Shown piece by piece: positions 9,433 through 18,250 of a stretch of 64,000 nt of DNA. This stretch comes from Nocardia ninae NBRC 108245 (GTDB taxonomy: Bacteria; Actinomycetota; Actinomycetes; Mycobacteriales; Mycobacteriaceae), in contig NZ_BJXA01000010.1 in NCBI RefSeq assembly GCF_007990755.1, forward strand, positions 62,001 to 126,000. The letters are read 5' to 3'. The number at the start of each line of letters is the position of its first letter. The stretch's first letter is position 1. Below the pieces are notes generated by a model. It was not told the origin of the DNA and did no database searches. It was given only the letters and a program-made list of their open reading frames with translations. The position numbers were made by a program, and so were the translations under genes.

Positions 9433-9846
9433 CTACGTGCGGTTCTTGGCGGGGCGGTTGGTGGCGGCGCGGCGCTCGGCTTCCTTGGCGGCGATTCGCT
9501 CGTTTTCCTTGAGGACCTCGGCGTAGTTCTCGCGTTCGCGGACCAACCATTCCGGGGGGTCGGCGAGGAGGGCGGCGATCTCGTCGGCGGTGAGGGCGTC
9601 GGAGACCTGGGCGCGGGAGAGGCCGGAGTTGGAGACGCCGAGTTTGCGGGCGGTGACGTCGCGGGGGAAGGGACCGGTGCGGCGGAGTTCGGTGAGCCAC
9701 TCCGGCGGGTCGGTGCGGAGGGCTTCGAGGTCGGCGCGCGAGAGGGGGGTGTTTTGGAAGGATTCGGGGGCCGCGGGGAGGTAGATGCCGAGCTTGTTGG
9801 CTGCGGTCAGGGGCTTCATCAGCTGGGGGTTCGGGTCCGGGCTCAC
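9433..9846 (-). CDS. DUF5997 family protein, 137 aa
   Basis: Small, highly charged protein of a family I know from Nocardia and Mycobacterium as DUF5997, function unknown. It has two DPPEWL-type segments about 60 residues apart (TDPPEWLTELR and ADPPEWLVRER), suggesting an internal duplication, and a basic C-terminus. I chose the GTG at 9846 because a TANNNT -10 (minus-strand TACGCT, bases 9858-9853) lies 6 bases before it and there is no Shine-Dalgarno sequence, so the mRNA is probably leaderless. The ATG at 9819 is the alternative. It is divergent from the LysR gene with only 36 bases between starts, so joint control is likely. Confidence 0.75.
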   Translation of the reverse strand: MSPDPNPQLMKPLTAANKLGIYLPAAPESFQNTPLSRADLEALRTDPPEWLTELRRTGPFPRDVTARKLGVSNSGLSRAQVSDALTADEIAALLADPPEWLVRERENYAEVLKENERIAAKEAERRAATNRPAKNRT

Positions 9847-9882
9847 TGAGACAGCGTATCGGGTGGCGATAGTGTTCCTGGC
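9847..9882. promoter_or_regulatory. Compact divergent promoter for two leaderless genes
   Basis: Within 36 bases there are two facing -10 elements: TAGTGT at 9870-9875, 7 bases before the LysR ATG, and TACGCT on the minus strand at 9858-9853, 6 bases before the DUF5997 GTG. Each promoter's -35 region must overlap the other's -10, so the two genes should compete for polymerase. Confidence 0.6.
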
Positions 9883-10821
9883 ATGAGCCGGTTCGAGTCG
9901 ATCGATGTCGCGCGGCTGCGATGGTTTGTCGCGGTTGCCGAGGAGCTGCATTTTGCGCGGGCGGCGAAGGGGTTGAATATTTCGCGGCAGCGATTGAGTC
10001 AGACGGTCATCGAATTGGAGGGGGAGCTGGGGACGAAACTGTTCGTGCCCGGCGCGCAACCTACTCAGCTAACTGAGGATGGGGCGGCGTTGTTGGCGGA
10101 GGCGCGGGAGTTGATTGCGCGGGCCGAGCCGGTGGCCGAGGCGACAACGGACGGGCCGGCGGCGTTGCGGGTGGGGTTTGTGCCCGGTGTGACGGTGTCG
10201 AAGTGGACGCGGATCTGGGGGGAGCGGTTTCCGGATACGCCGCTCGAGGTGGTGGGGGTGCCGATGGGGGAGCAGGAAACGGCGTTGCGGGCGGGGCGGG
10301 TCGATGTGTGCTTTGTTCGGCTGCCGATCGACCGGGACGGGATGAGTGCGATTCCGCTCTATCGGGAGGTGCCGGTGGTTGTGGTGCCGAAGGATCATCC
10401 GATCTCGGTGTTCGAGCAGGTGAGCATGGCGGATCTGGCCGATGAGCGGATGCAGGACGCGTCCGATATCGACGCCGTTTCGGGTGCTATCGAGCTGGTC
10501 GCGGCCGGGGTGGGTGTCGCGGTGGTTCCGCACTCGATCGCTCGGCTGCATGCTCGTCGTGACCTGGTGTATCGCACGGTCACCGACGTTGCGGACACCG
10601 AGATCGCGTTGGCGTGGCCGACGGAGAGGACCAGTGATCTGGTCGAAGATTTCGTGGGCGTGGTGCGGGGTCGCTCGGAGCGCAGTTCTCGGTCGCCGGT
10701 TGTGCGCGCGAAAAGTGCTGAGCCGCAGAAGAAGTCGGTGGCGAAGCGGGCTGGTGGTCGACCTGGTCCGGCGAAGAACGCGGTCGGTAAGAAGAAGCCC
10801 GCGAAGCGTCGGGGGCGGTAG
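9883..10821 (+). CDS. LysR-family transcriptional regulator with a long basic tail
   Basis: 312 residues. The N-terminal winged helix-turn-helix (residues about 8-68, with LHFARAAKGLNISRQRLSQTV) and a substrate-binding domain (about 90-255) are typical LysR. The last about 50 residues are unusual: Lys, Arg, Pro and Gly rich, with AGGRPGPAK resembling an AT-hook core and a final KKKPAKRRGR. The ATG at 9883 follows TAGTGT by 7 bases without a Shine-Dalgarno sequence, so it is probably leaderless. It probably regulates itself and the divergent DUF5997 gene. Effector unknown. Confidence 0.9.
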   Translation: MSRFESIDVARLRWFVAVAEELHFARAAKGLNISRQRLSQTVIELEGELGTKLFVPGAQPTQLTEDGAALLAEARELIARAEPVAEATTDGPAALRVGFVPGVTVSKWTRIWGERFPDTPLEVVGVPMGEQETALRAGRVDVCFVRLPIDRDGMSAIPLYREVPVVVVPKDHPISVFEQVSMADLADERMQDASDIDAVSGAIELVAAGVGVAVVPHSIARLHARRDLVYRTVTDVADTEIALAWPTERTSDLVEDFVGVVRGRSERSSRSPVVRAKSAEPQKKSVAKRAGGRPGPAKNAVGKKKPAKRRGR

Positions 10822-10918
10822 TTCGGATCCAGGCGGTGCACGGGTGAATCCTTTTCCGGAGTCCGCCCCTCTCTTACTTGTGCCGGCAACCACGTCGGCA
10901 CGAGCCTGGGAGGTTGCT

Positions 10919-11002
10919 GTGATCATTGCCGCGATTGTCGTTGGCGCACTGCTGGTTTGTGCGTGCAGTGTTGCCGTGCTGCGTCGGCGGAGCCGGAAAT
11001 GA
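10919..11002 (+). CDS. 27-residue membrane peptide coupled to the sigma factor gene
   Basis: GTG at 10919 preceded by GGGAGG at 10908-10913 with 5-base spacing. The product is one hydrophobic helix containing C14 and C16, followed by a strongly basic end (RRRSRK). Its stop overlaps the ECF sigma start (ATGA at 10999-11002). The strong ribosome binding site, the positive-inside topology and the coupling argue that it is translated. A longer version from GTG 10844 has no comparable ribosome binding site. Function unknown: a leader peptide that couples translation, or a small membrane partner of the sigma system. Confidence 0.5.
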   Translation: MIIAAIVVGALLVCACSVAVLRRRSRK

Positions 11003-11541
11003 GTTGGCCCGACGAACAATTGGTGGCCTGCGCGCGGGCGGGTGATGTGGAATCGATCGCCGCGTTGGTGTCGGGGACGCACCCGCATGTGCGGCGGTTC
11101 GCCTATTCGCTGTGTGCGTCGCCGGAGGATGCCGAGGATGCGGCGCAGGAGGCATTGATCATCCTGTACCGCAAGATCGGCACGTTGCGTGCGTCAGGAG
11201 CGTTGGCGGCGTGGATGTTTCGCATCGTGCGCAACGAGTGCCTGCGTCAGTTGCGGCTGATGGCGCGACCTGTCGAGGTGGCATCCGACGTCTCGATGGT
11301 TTCGGCGGAGGACGAGGCGATGCGCCGGTTGGAGGCCGAGCGGGTGGCAACGGCCATCGCGGCCTTGCCGATCGATCAGCGGCAGGTGCTGATCATGCGA
11401 GACATCCAGGGGTACAGCGGGCGAATGGTGGCGGATCGTCTCGGTATCAGTACCGCGGCGATGAAGTCGCGGTTGCATCGGGCTCGTTCCGCCGTGCAGC
11501 ACTCGTTGGACGGCGGGTTTCCGGAAGCGGGTCGCGAATGA
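10999..11541 (+). CDS. ECF-type RNA polymerase sigma factor, 180 aa
   Basis: Sigma region 2 (residues about 10-75, with AYSLCASPEDAEDAAQEALI and the WMFRIVRNECL segment) and region 4 (about 110-165, LPIDQRQVLIMRDIQGYSG and a helix-turn-helix AADRLGIS-like ending in MKSRLHRAR). The ATG at 10999 has GGAG 6 bases upstream and overlaps the preceding small frame; its stop overlaps the next gene's start. No classical anti-sigma factor with an HxxxCxxC zinc motif is adjacent. The downstream Cys-bearing membrane protein is the only local candidate partner. Confidence 0.93.
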   Translation: MSWPDEQLVACARAGDVESIAALVSGTHPHVRRFAYSLCASPEDAEDAAQEALIILYRKIGTLRASGALAAWMFRIVRNECLRQLRLMARPVEVASDVSMVSAEDEAMRRLEAERVATAIAALPIDQRQVLIMRDIQGYSGRMVADRLGISTAAMKSRLHRARSAVQHSLDGGFPEAGRE

Positions 11542-11795
11542 ACGAGCAAAGTTTCGCCAGCACTTCGGTGCTGCGGCATCTGGCCCGAGGGGTGGCCGGA
11601 TTCGGCGCACTGATCGGAGCGTTCGCGTTGCTGCCGTGGATCGGTGTCGCGAGTTTGCTACTGGCCCCGATCGGCTTCATCGCACTCCGCGGCTGCCCGA
11701 CCTGTTGGGCAATCGGATTGATGCAGACCATTTCGATGGGCCGGTTGCAGCGTTCATGCGCGGATGGCCGATGCCAGCTGACGCTCGCCGATTGA
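11538..11795 (+). CDS. Small membrane protein with Cys motifs (DUF2892/YgaP-tail-like), 85 aa
   Basis: The ATG overlaps the sigma factor stop (ATGA at 11538-11541), so the two are co-translated. There are two hydrophobic segments (about 16-34 and 36-51), then GCPTCW with C53 and C56 and a short tail with C74 and C79. The helix pair followed by a Cys-Pro-x-Cys-Trp turn resembles the DUF2892 membrane domain found alone or at the end of YgaP rhodaneses. A redox or metal-sensing role, perhaps acting on the sigma factor, is inference from coupling and cysteines only. Confidence 0.75.
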   Translation: MNEQSFASTSVLRHLARGVAGFGALIGAFALLPWIGVASLLLAPIGFIALRGCPTCWAIGLMQTISMGRLQRSCADGRCQLTLAD

Positions 11796-11819
11796 CCCCC
11801 ACCCCACTAATCCGTCGAG

Positions 11820-12866
11820 CTGGACATGGCGGCAGCAACTGCGAGTGCGAACTCCGTCATGTCCCGTCCGACGGCATAGGCCGCCCCGGACCACCTTTCA
11901 TCGAGCGGGACGCGTCGTGGCGGCAAAGTGCGGGTGCGTGCTGCGTCATGTCCCGCTCGACGGCATCGTTCGGCTTGTTCGGGACGTAGCGGCGGCGAAT
12001 CGCGAGTGGGCGCGGCGTCATGTCCCGCTGGACGGCATTGGGCGGCTTGCCCGGGACGTAGCGGCGGCCAATCGCGAGTGCGCGCTCCGTCCATGTCCCG
12101 GCCGCCGCATCGCGTGGCCGTGCCTGGGCTCAGCTTTCGTCGAGCGGGACGTCGTCGCGGCAATGTGCGGGTGGGTGCTGCGTCATGTCCCGCTGGACGG
12201 CATCGTTCGGCTTGCCTGGGGCGTAGCGGCGGCGAATCGTGAGTGCGCGTCGCGTCATGTCCCGCTGGACGGCATCGTTCGGCTTGCCTGGGGCGTAGCG
12301 GCGGCGAATCGCGAGTGCGCGTCGCGTCATGTCCCGCTCGACGCCATCGAGCGGGCGTGCCCTGGAACAACTTTCGCTGAATGAGACGTAGCGGCGGCGA
12401 AGTGCTGCGTCATGTCCCGCGCGGCGGTGTCGGGCGGCTTGGCCGGGACGTAGCGGCGGCAAAGTGCGAGTGAGCACTCAGTCATGTCCCGCTCGGTGGC
12501 AACGGGCGGCTTGCCCGGGACGTAGCGGCGGAAATGGCGAATGCGCGCGGCTTCATGTTTCGCTCGAGGCCATCGAGCGGCCGTGCCCTGGAACAACTTT
12601 CGTCGAATGGGATGTAGCGGCGGTGAAGTGCTGCGTCATGTCCCGCTGGGCGGCGTCGGGCGGCCTGGCCGGGATGGAGCGGCGGCGAGGTGCGGGTGAG
12701 CGCTGCGGCATGTCCCGTTGGGCGGGGTCGGGCAGGCTGGCCGGGACTTAGTGGCGGCAAAGTGCGAGTGAGCGCTGCGTCTTGTCCCGCTCGGCGGCGT
12801 CGGGCGGGCTGGCCGGGACGTAGCGGCGGCGAATCGTGAGTGCGGGCACCCTGATGTCCCGCTCGA
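11820..12866. repeat. Array of about 15 degenerate 72-bp tandem repeats, non-coding
   Basis: Units begin with CATGTCCCG or a close variant at 11858, 11947, 12019, 12092, 12184, 12256, 12328, 12411, 12483, 12554, 12637, 12709, 12781 and 12853 (the last two are degenerate starts), plus a partial unit from about 11820. Spacing is 71-73 in most steps and 83-92 in four steps that carry an extra GCCCTGG-AACTTTCG-like insert. Many units hold GTCCCG and CGGGAC about 24 bases apart, able to pair. The copies at 12184 and 12256 are nearly identical. Because 72 is a multiple of three, frames stay open on both strands, but the 83, 92, 71 and 73 steps break any continuous protein. The unit length falls in the range of mycobacterial MIRU/VNTR loci. 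Confidence 0.9.
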
Positions 12867-12885
12867 CGCCGCTACTCCGAAGTGG

Positions 12886-13203
12886 TCAGGCGCCGCAGAC
12901 TCGGTTGAGTTCGGTGGTGTACGGATCCAGGTCGGTGACGTTTTCGTCGAGTAGGGCGTTGGCGTAGCCGGTGATGGCGGCCTTCTCTTCGCCTTGGGCA
13001 TCGAGGGACATCAGGGTGAAGTGCAGGGCCTGCGCGACGACGTCGTCGATGACACCGTCGGGGGAGCCGTCGATGGCCTTGTTGATCGCGACGATGGCGC
13101 GGTTGCAGGCGTCGGACTGGGCGTGGGCCGTGGCGGCGGGGACTAAGAGCAGGGAGCCGACGGCGCTGGCGGTGAGCAGCGCGGCGGCGAAGATCTTGGG
13201 CAT
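12886..13203 (-). CDS. Small secreted protein, 105 aa, unknown function
   Basis: The ATG at 13203 follows GAGGAA on the minus strand. The signal peptide is clear: basic start, hydrophobic residues about 5-25 and AxA-type cleavage near ATAHAQS. The mature part is about 75 residues, with one Cys near each end (DACNRA and NRVCGA) that could form a single disulfide. I recognise no family. It follows DUF2631 on the same strand, separated by a strong hairpin. Confidence 0.75.
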   Translation of the reverse strand: MPKIFAAALLTASAVGSLLLVPAATAHAQSDACNRAIVAINKAIDGSPDGVIDDVVAQALHFTLMSLDAQGEEKAAITGYANALLDENVTDLDPYTTELNRVCGA

Positions 13204-13228
13204 GGGGTTCCTCACAGGTCAGCAGCGA

Positions 13229-13258
13229 AGGTCCGCGACTCGAGTGAGTCGCGGACCT
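13229..13258 (-). terminator. Strong hairpin between DUF2631 and the secreted-protein gene
   Basis: Perfect 13-bp stem (13229-13241 with 13246-13258), loop GAGT. It lies 26 bases upstream of the secreted-protein start, so it probably terminates the DUF2631 transcript; it could instead be part of the leader of the following gene. Confidence 0.65.
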
Positions 13259-13386
13259 CTCGACGCACACCGTACTGGACCCCGCTGGCCTGCTGAAAGC
13301 CGGTATATCTCAGGGCATTCGGCCGGTTCCACCATGATCAACGGCACCGCACCGTGGCGACGGTCAGGTGCCGTGGAGCTGGAAAG

Positions 13387-13656
13387 CTAGCGAGGCTTGC
13401 GCCGCAGGAACGAATCCCGGACCAGAATGCCGACGATGGCGGCGGCGAAACCGATGAGGAAGATGTCCTCGACCCGACCCTTGTGGTTACCGATGATCAT
13501 CGCAAGCAGAATGAACGCGGTGATCCAGCCGGCGATGCGGAAGGTACGGGGCGACTCACCGCTCCATCCCCACTCTGCGGAGGGAACCTCGGCGGTGTCC
13601 ACGTGAGTGACGATGCCGCGCTCGGTGCTGGCGGGTTCGAGTTCCGTGGCGGCCAC
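13387..13656 (-). CDS. DUF2631 membrane protein, 89 aa
   Basis: GTG at 13656 with AAGGAG 6 bases upstream on the minus strand. A hydrophilic N-terminal 40 residues are followed by two membrane helices (about 40-57 and 66-81) and a basic end RRKPR. It matches the DUF2631 family, which in Mycobacterium tuberculosis (Rv2876) also lies near dxr. Function unknown. Divergent from dxr. Confidence 0.85.
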   Translation of the reverse strand: MAATELEPASTERGIVTHVDTAEVPSAEWGWSGESPRTFRIAGWITAFILLAMIIGNHKGRVEDIFLIGFAAAIVGILVRDSFLRRKPR

Positions 13657-13832
13657 GATCGCTCCTTAGCTGGTTCGGGTACCGCGGGTTCCGGTACACG
13701 CTCGATGGACTGCTGCTCGATATCGTGACATACGACGCCGCGTCGTTGTAAGTCGGCCACGCCGGTCGGGCGATGACAGCGGGCGGGGCGGGTAAGCACT
13801 GCACGGACTTTCTTGTGCGCCACAATGAACCC

Positions 13833-14972
13833 GTGTCCGACATCGTGAGAGTCCTGCTCCTCGGCAGTACCGGATCCATCGGTACCCAAGCGCTCGAGGT
13901 GATCGCCGCCAACCCCGACCGGTTCGAGGTGGTCGGCCTGGCCGCGCGCGGCGGCAATACCGAGCTGCTCGCCGCGCAGATGGCCGCCACCGGGACGCGC
14001 AATGTCGCCGTCGCCGATCCGGCCGCCGCTCAGCAACTGGACGTGCCGCTGGCTGGTCCGGACGCGGCTACCGAACTGGTGCGTCGCACCGAGGCCGACG
14101 TCGTGCTCAACGCGCTGGTCGGCTCGCTCGGCCTGGAACCCACCCTGGCCACCCTGCAGTCGGGGACTCGGCTCGCGCTGGCGAACAAGGAATCGCTGGT
14201 CGCGGGCGGCTCGCTGGTCACCCGCGCGGCCGCGCCCGGCCAGATCGTGCCGGTCGACTCGGAACACTCCGCGCTCGCCCAATGCCTGCGCGGCGGGCGG
14301 GCCGAGGAGGTGGACCGGCTGGTGCTCACCGCGTCCGGTGGACCGTTCCGCGGCTGGACCACCGAGATGCTGGAATCGGTGAACCCCGCTGAGGCGAAGA
14401 CGCATCCGACCTGGTCGATGGGTCCGATGAACACGCTGAACTCGGCGTCGCTGGTCAACAAGGGGCTCGAGCTGATCGAGACGCACCTGCTGTTCGGCAT
14501 TCCCTACGACCGCATCGACGTCACCGTGCACCCGCAGTCGATCGTGCACTCGATGGTCACCTTCACCGACGGCTCCACCCTCGCCCAAGCCAGCCCGCCG
14601 GACATGAAACTGCCCATCGCGCTGGCCCTCGGCTGGCCCGACCGGGTGCCGGGCGCCGCCGCGGCCTGCGACTTCGGCACCGCCGCCACCTGGACCTTCG
14701 AGCCCGTTGACAGCAAGGTCTTCCCCGCGATCGACCTCGCGCGCCAGGCTGGTGAAGCGGGCGGCACCGTCACCGCCGTCTACAACGCTGCCAATGAGGT
14801 TGCGGTGCAAGCCTTCCTGGACGGCGCCATCCGCTTCCCCGCGATCGTCCGCACCGTCGCCGCCGCGATCGAGGCCGCCGACCAGTGGCGCACCGAACCC
14901 AACTCCCTCGAAGAGGTCCTCGCCGCCGACACCTGGGCCCGCGACTTCGCCCGATCGCGAGTGCGCGCCTGA
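13833..14972 (+). CDS. dxr: 1-deoxy-D-xylulose-5-phosphate reductoisomerase
   Basis: MEP-pathway enzyme that converts DXP to 2-C-methyl-D-erythritol 4-phosphate with NADPH. The 379-residue product has the NADPH loop GSTGSIG near the N-terminus, the NKES segment, VDSEHSA with the metal and substrate ligands, and the [19 protein letters not shown] region (about residues 205-225) of the active site. GTG 13833 gives the usual family start ([13 protein letters not shown]); GTG 13845 is an alternative. With ispG two genes downstream it supplies isoprenoid precursors, and the order dxr-rip1-ispG matches mycobacteria. The enzyme is the target of fosmidomycin. Confidence 0.97.
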   Translation: MSDIVRVLLLGSTGSIGTQALEVIAANPDRFEVVGLAARGGNTELLAAQMAATGTRNVAVADPAAAQQLDVPLAGPDAATELVRRTEADVVLNALVGSLGLEPTLATLQSGTRLALANKESLVAGGSLVTRAAAPGQIVPVDSEHSALAQCLRGGRAEEVDRLVLTASGGPFRGWTTEMLESVNPAEAKTHPTWSMGPMNTLNSASLVNKGLELIETHLLFGIPYDRIDVTVHPQSIVHSMVTFTDGSTLAQASPPDMKLPIALALGWPDRVPGAAAACDFGTAATWTFEPVDSKVFPAIDLARQAGEAGGTVTAVYNAANEVAVQAFLDGAIRFPAIVRTVAAAIEAADQWRTEPNSLEEVLAADTWARDFARSRVRA

Positions 14973-15534
14973 GACTGTTGGTGGCGCCGGTGGTCGCCTG
15001 ACGGCTCCCGCGACCCGGGTTCGTGCCTGGTCGTCCGAGATCCGGGCTGGCCTGCGTGAGGTCGGCGGTGATTGGGCTGGCCTGCGTGAGGTCGCCGGTG
15101 ATCCGGGCTTTTTGCCTGACGAGGCCTGCGATCCCGGGCGCGTGCTTGATGACGTCCGCGATCCTGGGCGCGTGCTTGACGACGCCCCGTGGTCCGGGGG
15201 TGCGCCTCGCGGCCGACGCCTAGCCGTGCGCGCGCCCCGCGGCCGACGCCTTACCGCGTACGCGCCCGAGCCCGCCCGCTGACCGGCGTAAACACGCGAC
15301 TTCCTCGCCGACGCTCCAATCATCCCCGCGCGACGAACTCGCGTTGCCGCGGATCGACTCGCCTGGTGAGCCCCGCCTGGCACACTGAATACGCAGGGTC
15401 GGGCGGGGTCCGGTTACTGTGGTCGGGGTGCTCGCGGCCGTGACGGGATGTGCGGGTGCAGGTTTGTGGGCGGCCGACCCGGCGGTCGCACTTCATCGAG
15501 GCGAGCTGCGCTATGCAGGAGGGCTGCTAAACAC
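14973..15534. other. Intergenic region between dxr and rip1 with 30-bp-period repeats
   Basis: No gene is supported here. An open frame continues through 15282 but begins inside dxr in another frame and has no start of its own. Bases about 15044-15260 hold three successive pairs of direct repeats, each with period 30: GGGCTGGCCTGCGTGAGGTC at 15044 and 15074, a GCGATCCYGGGCGCGTGCTTG-type unit at 15129 and 15159, and GCGCCYCGCGGCCGACGCCT at 15202 and 15232. The last 40 bases carry the rip1 ribosome binding site. Confidence 0.65.
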
Positions 15535-16728
15535 ATGGTCTACGCGTTGGGGTTCGTGCTGTTCGCCCTTGGCATCACGATATCGATCGCGTTGCACGAA
15601 TGCGGGCACATGTGGGCCGCCCAAGCCAGCGGTATGAAGGTGCGGCGGTACTTCATCGGCTTCGGGCCGAAGGTGTTCTCGTTCCGGCGCGGTGAAACGG
15701 AGTACGGCCTCAAGGCGCTGCCGCTGGGCGGGTTCTGTGACATCGCGGGCATGACCGCGCTCGACGAACTGGAGCCCGACGAGATCGACCGGGCGATGTA
15801 CCGGCAGGCCACTTGGAAACGACTCGTGGTGATGTCCGGCGGCATCGCGATGAACTTCGTGCTCGGCTTCGTCCTCATCGTGATCATGGCGGTCGGCTGG
15901 GGACTGCCGATATTGACCGAACCGCCGGTGACGGTCGGCGAATTGCAATGCCTGTCCGACGAGAACCCGGACCGCACCACCAATCCGTGCTCAGGCGTCG
16001 GGCCCGCGCAGCAGGCAGGGCTGCAGATCGGTGACACCATCACCGCCGTGAACGGTAAGCCCGTCGACAGCTGGGCCAAGTTCACGACCGAAACCAGGAA
16101 CGCGACCGGGGAGATGACCTACACGGTCGACCGTGCCGGACAGTCGCTGACGCTCCGCGTGAACCCCGAGCGGGTCGTGCGCTACACCGAGACAGGGGAG
16201 AAGCGCGAGGTCAGCGCGGTCGGCATCATCCGCGAACTGCCGAAGAGTCCCGATTACAACGTGCTGACCGCGATCCCGGCCTCGCTGTCGTTCACCGGTG
16301 ACCTCACCGTCCGCACCGTGCAGTCGCTCGCCCAGATGCCCGCGAAAGTGGCGTCGCTGTGGGAGGCGGTGACCGGTGGCGAACGCGACCCGGAGACGCC
16401 GGTGAGCGTCTACGGTGCGAGCCGGATCGGCGGCGAGACCGCCGAGCGCGGCCTCTGGGGGATGTTCATCCTGGTGCTGGCCAGCCTGAACTTCTTCCTC
16501 GGCGCCTTCAACATCCTCCCGCTGCTGCCGCTCGACGGCGGGCACATCGCCGTGGTGATCTACGAGAAGATCCGCGACGTCCTCCGCCGCTGGCGCGGGC
16601 TCGCCCCGGGCGCACCCGTCAACTATCTGAAGCTGTTGCCCGCCACCTACGTGGTCGTGGTCATCGGCGGTGCGTACATGCTGCTCACGCTCGCCGCGGA
16701 CATCGTGAATCCGATCAAACTGTTCTGA
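15535..16728 (+). CDS. rip1: Site-2 intramembrane metalloprotease (RseP/Rip1 family)
   Basis: 397 residues. Zinc motif HECGH at 21-25 in the first membrane helix, a PDZ domain at about 130-220, and the third zinc ligand D334 in LLPLDGGH, with further helices near the C-terminus. Family members cut membrane-embedded anti-sigma factors or other substrates inside the membrane. In mycobacteria Rip1 controls envelope and stress responses. The ATG at 15535 follows GGAGGG at 15518-15523. Its place between dxr and ispG is conserved. Substrates here are unknown. Confidence 0.96.
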   Translation: MVYALGFVLFALGITISIALHECGHMWAAQASGMKVRRYFIGFGPKVFSFRRGETEYGLKALPLGGFCDIAGMTALDELEPDEIDRAMYRQATWKRLVVMSGGIAMNFVLGFVLIVIMAVGWGLPILTEPPVTVGELQCLSDENPDRTTNPCSGVGPAQQAGLQIGDTITAVNGKPVDSWAKFTTETRNATGEMTYTVDRAGQSLTLRVNPERVVRYTETGEKREVSAVGIIRELPKSPDYNVLTAIPASLSFTGDLTVRTVQSLAQMPAKVASLWEAVTGGERDPETPVSVYGASRIGGETAERGLWGMFILVLASLNFFLGAFNILPLLPLDGGHIAVVIYEKIRDVLRRWRGLAPGAPVNYLKLLPATYVVVVIGGAYMLLTLAADIVNPIKLF

Positions 16729-16960
16729 TTTCGCACTACTCGACCTGGACGAGCTCCCGGTCGAGGACCGAACCCCCACGGTGCGCCTGCGACGCGGTAC
16801 CCTGTCGCCGGCGCTTGGGGGACAGCACGTTGTCGTGGGCGTCACAGGGTGGTCGTTCGGCGTGCGCGACTAAGCTCGGAAGGCGAACGGCCCGGAATGT
16901 ACAGAGCGCTTGCGAGCCGCGGATGCGCGAGGCCGCACGTATGAAAGTAGGCAGCCGAAG

Positions 16961-18118
16961 GTGACCAGCACAATCGGATTGGGGATGCCCGCCGCTCCTG
17001 CGGCCGTTCTCGCTCCTCGACGCAAGACCCGTCAGTTGATGGTGGGCAATGTCGGGGTCGGAAGTGATCACCCGATCTCCGTGCAGTCGATGACCACCAC
17101 CAAGACCCACGACATCAACGCCACCCTGCAGCAGATCGCGGAGCTGACCGCTTCCGGCTGCGACATCGTGCGGGTGGCCTGTCCGCGTCAGGAAGACGCG
17201 GACGCACTGGCGACGATCGCCCGCAAGAGCCAGATCCCGGTGATCGCCGACATCCACTTCCAGCCGCGCTACATCTTCGCCGCGATCGACGCGGGCTGTG
17301 CCGCGGTGCGCGTGAACCCCGGCAACATCAAGGAATTCGACGGCCGGGTCGGCGAGGTCGCCAAGGCCGCGGCGGCCGCGGGCATCCCGATCCGCATCGG
17401 CGTCAACGCCGGTTCGCTGGACAAGCGGATGCTGGAGAAGTACGGCAAGGCCACCCCGGAGGCGCTGGTGGAATCCGCGCTGTGGGAGGCCAGCCTGTTC
17501 GAGGACCACGGTTTCGGCGACATCAAGATCTCGGTCAAGCACAACGACCCGGTGGTCATGGTCGAGGCCTACCGGCAGCTGGCCGCGCGCAGCGACTACC
17601 CGCTGCACCTCGGCGTCACCGAGGCGGGCCCGGCGTTCCAGGGCACCATCAAGTCCGCGGTGGCGTTCGGCGCGCTGCTGTCGGAGGGCATCGGCGACAC
17701 CATCCGCGTCTCACTGTCCGCGCCACCCGCCGAGGAGATCAAGGTCGGCGACCAGATCCTGCAGTCGCTGAACCTGCGCCCGCGCAAGCTCGAGATCGTG
17801 TCCTGCCCGTCGTGTGGCCGCGCCCAGGTGGACGTGTACACGCTGGCGAACGCGGTCAGTGCCGGACTGGAAGGCATGGAGGTGCCGTTGCGGGTGGCCG
17901 TGATGGGCTGCGTCGTGAACGGCCCCGGTGAGGCGCGCGAGGCCGACCTCGGTGTCGCGTCCGGCAACGGCAAAGGCCAGATCTTCGTCAAGGGCGAGGT
18001 CATCAAGACCGTGCCGGAGGCGATGATCGTGGAGACCCTGATCGAGGAGGCGCTGCGCATCGCCGAGCAAATGGGCGTGGAAGCGGGCGCGGGCGAACCG
18101 GTCGTCACGGTCAGCTGA
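16961..18118 (+). CDS. ispG: 4-hydroxy-3-methylbut-2-en-1-yl diphosphate synthase (GcpE)
   Basis: Penultimate MEP-pathway enzyme, which reduces MEcPP to HMBPP with a [4Fe-4S] cluster. 385 residues, close to the mycobacterial length. A TIM barrel at about 20-280 is followed by cluster ligands in [10 protein letters not shown] and [13 protein letters not shown] 16961 gives the family N-terminus (TSTIGLGMP). The 232-base gap after rip1 allows its own promoter. Confidence 0.97.
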   Translation: MTSTIGLGMPAAPAAVLAPRRKTRQLMVGNVGVGSDHPISVQSMTTTKTHDINATLQQIAELTASGCDIVRVACPRQEDADALATIARKSQIPVIADIHFQPRYIFAAIDAGCAAVRVNPGNIKEFDGRVGEVAKAAAAAGIPIRIGVNAGSLDKRMLEKYGKATPEALVESALWEASLFEDHGFGDIKISVKHNDPVVMVEAYRQLAARSDYPLHLGVTEAGPAFQGTIKSAVAFGALLSEGIGDTIRVSLSAPPAEEIKVGDQILQSLNLRPRKLEIVSCPSCGRAQVDVYTLANAVSAGLEGMEVPLRVAVMGCVVNGPGEAREADLGVASGNGKGQIFVKGEVIKTVPEAMIVETLIEEALRIAEQMGVEAGAGEPVVTVS

Positions 18119-18250
18119 GTCGCCGACCGAACTTCACCAGGCCCGGGCGGGGCTGAAGGTGCGCTTCGCCCGGTTCAGTTCGACACACCTCGGACTGTTG
18201 CGTTCGGCATAGCCGTACCACATCGTCGATATTCGTGGCAGGCTATCACC

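Noticed and set aside
11807-12384. Proteins with 24-residue repeats encoded in the 72-bp array (both strands)
   Set aside because: The frames stay open on both strands because the period is a multiple of three. Units of 71, 73, 83, 89 and 92 bases break the periodicity, and no ribosome binding site precedes either frame.
11820-12866. CRISPR array
   Set aside because: The units are contiguous degenerate repeats without short identical repeats separated by unique spacers, and no cas gene is near.
14707-15282. 191-codon frame after dxr with 10-residue repeats
   Set aside because: It starts inside dxr in a different frame and has no start codon of its own after the dxr stop. The repeats are better described at DNA level.
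13497-15383. 628-codon minus-strand frame across dxr
   Set aside because: It is antisense to an unmistakable dxr gene and overlaps DUF2631. Its composition is Arg, Gly and Ala rich, as shadow frames are.
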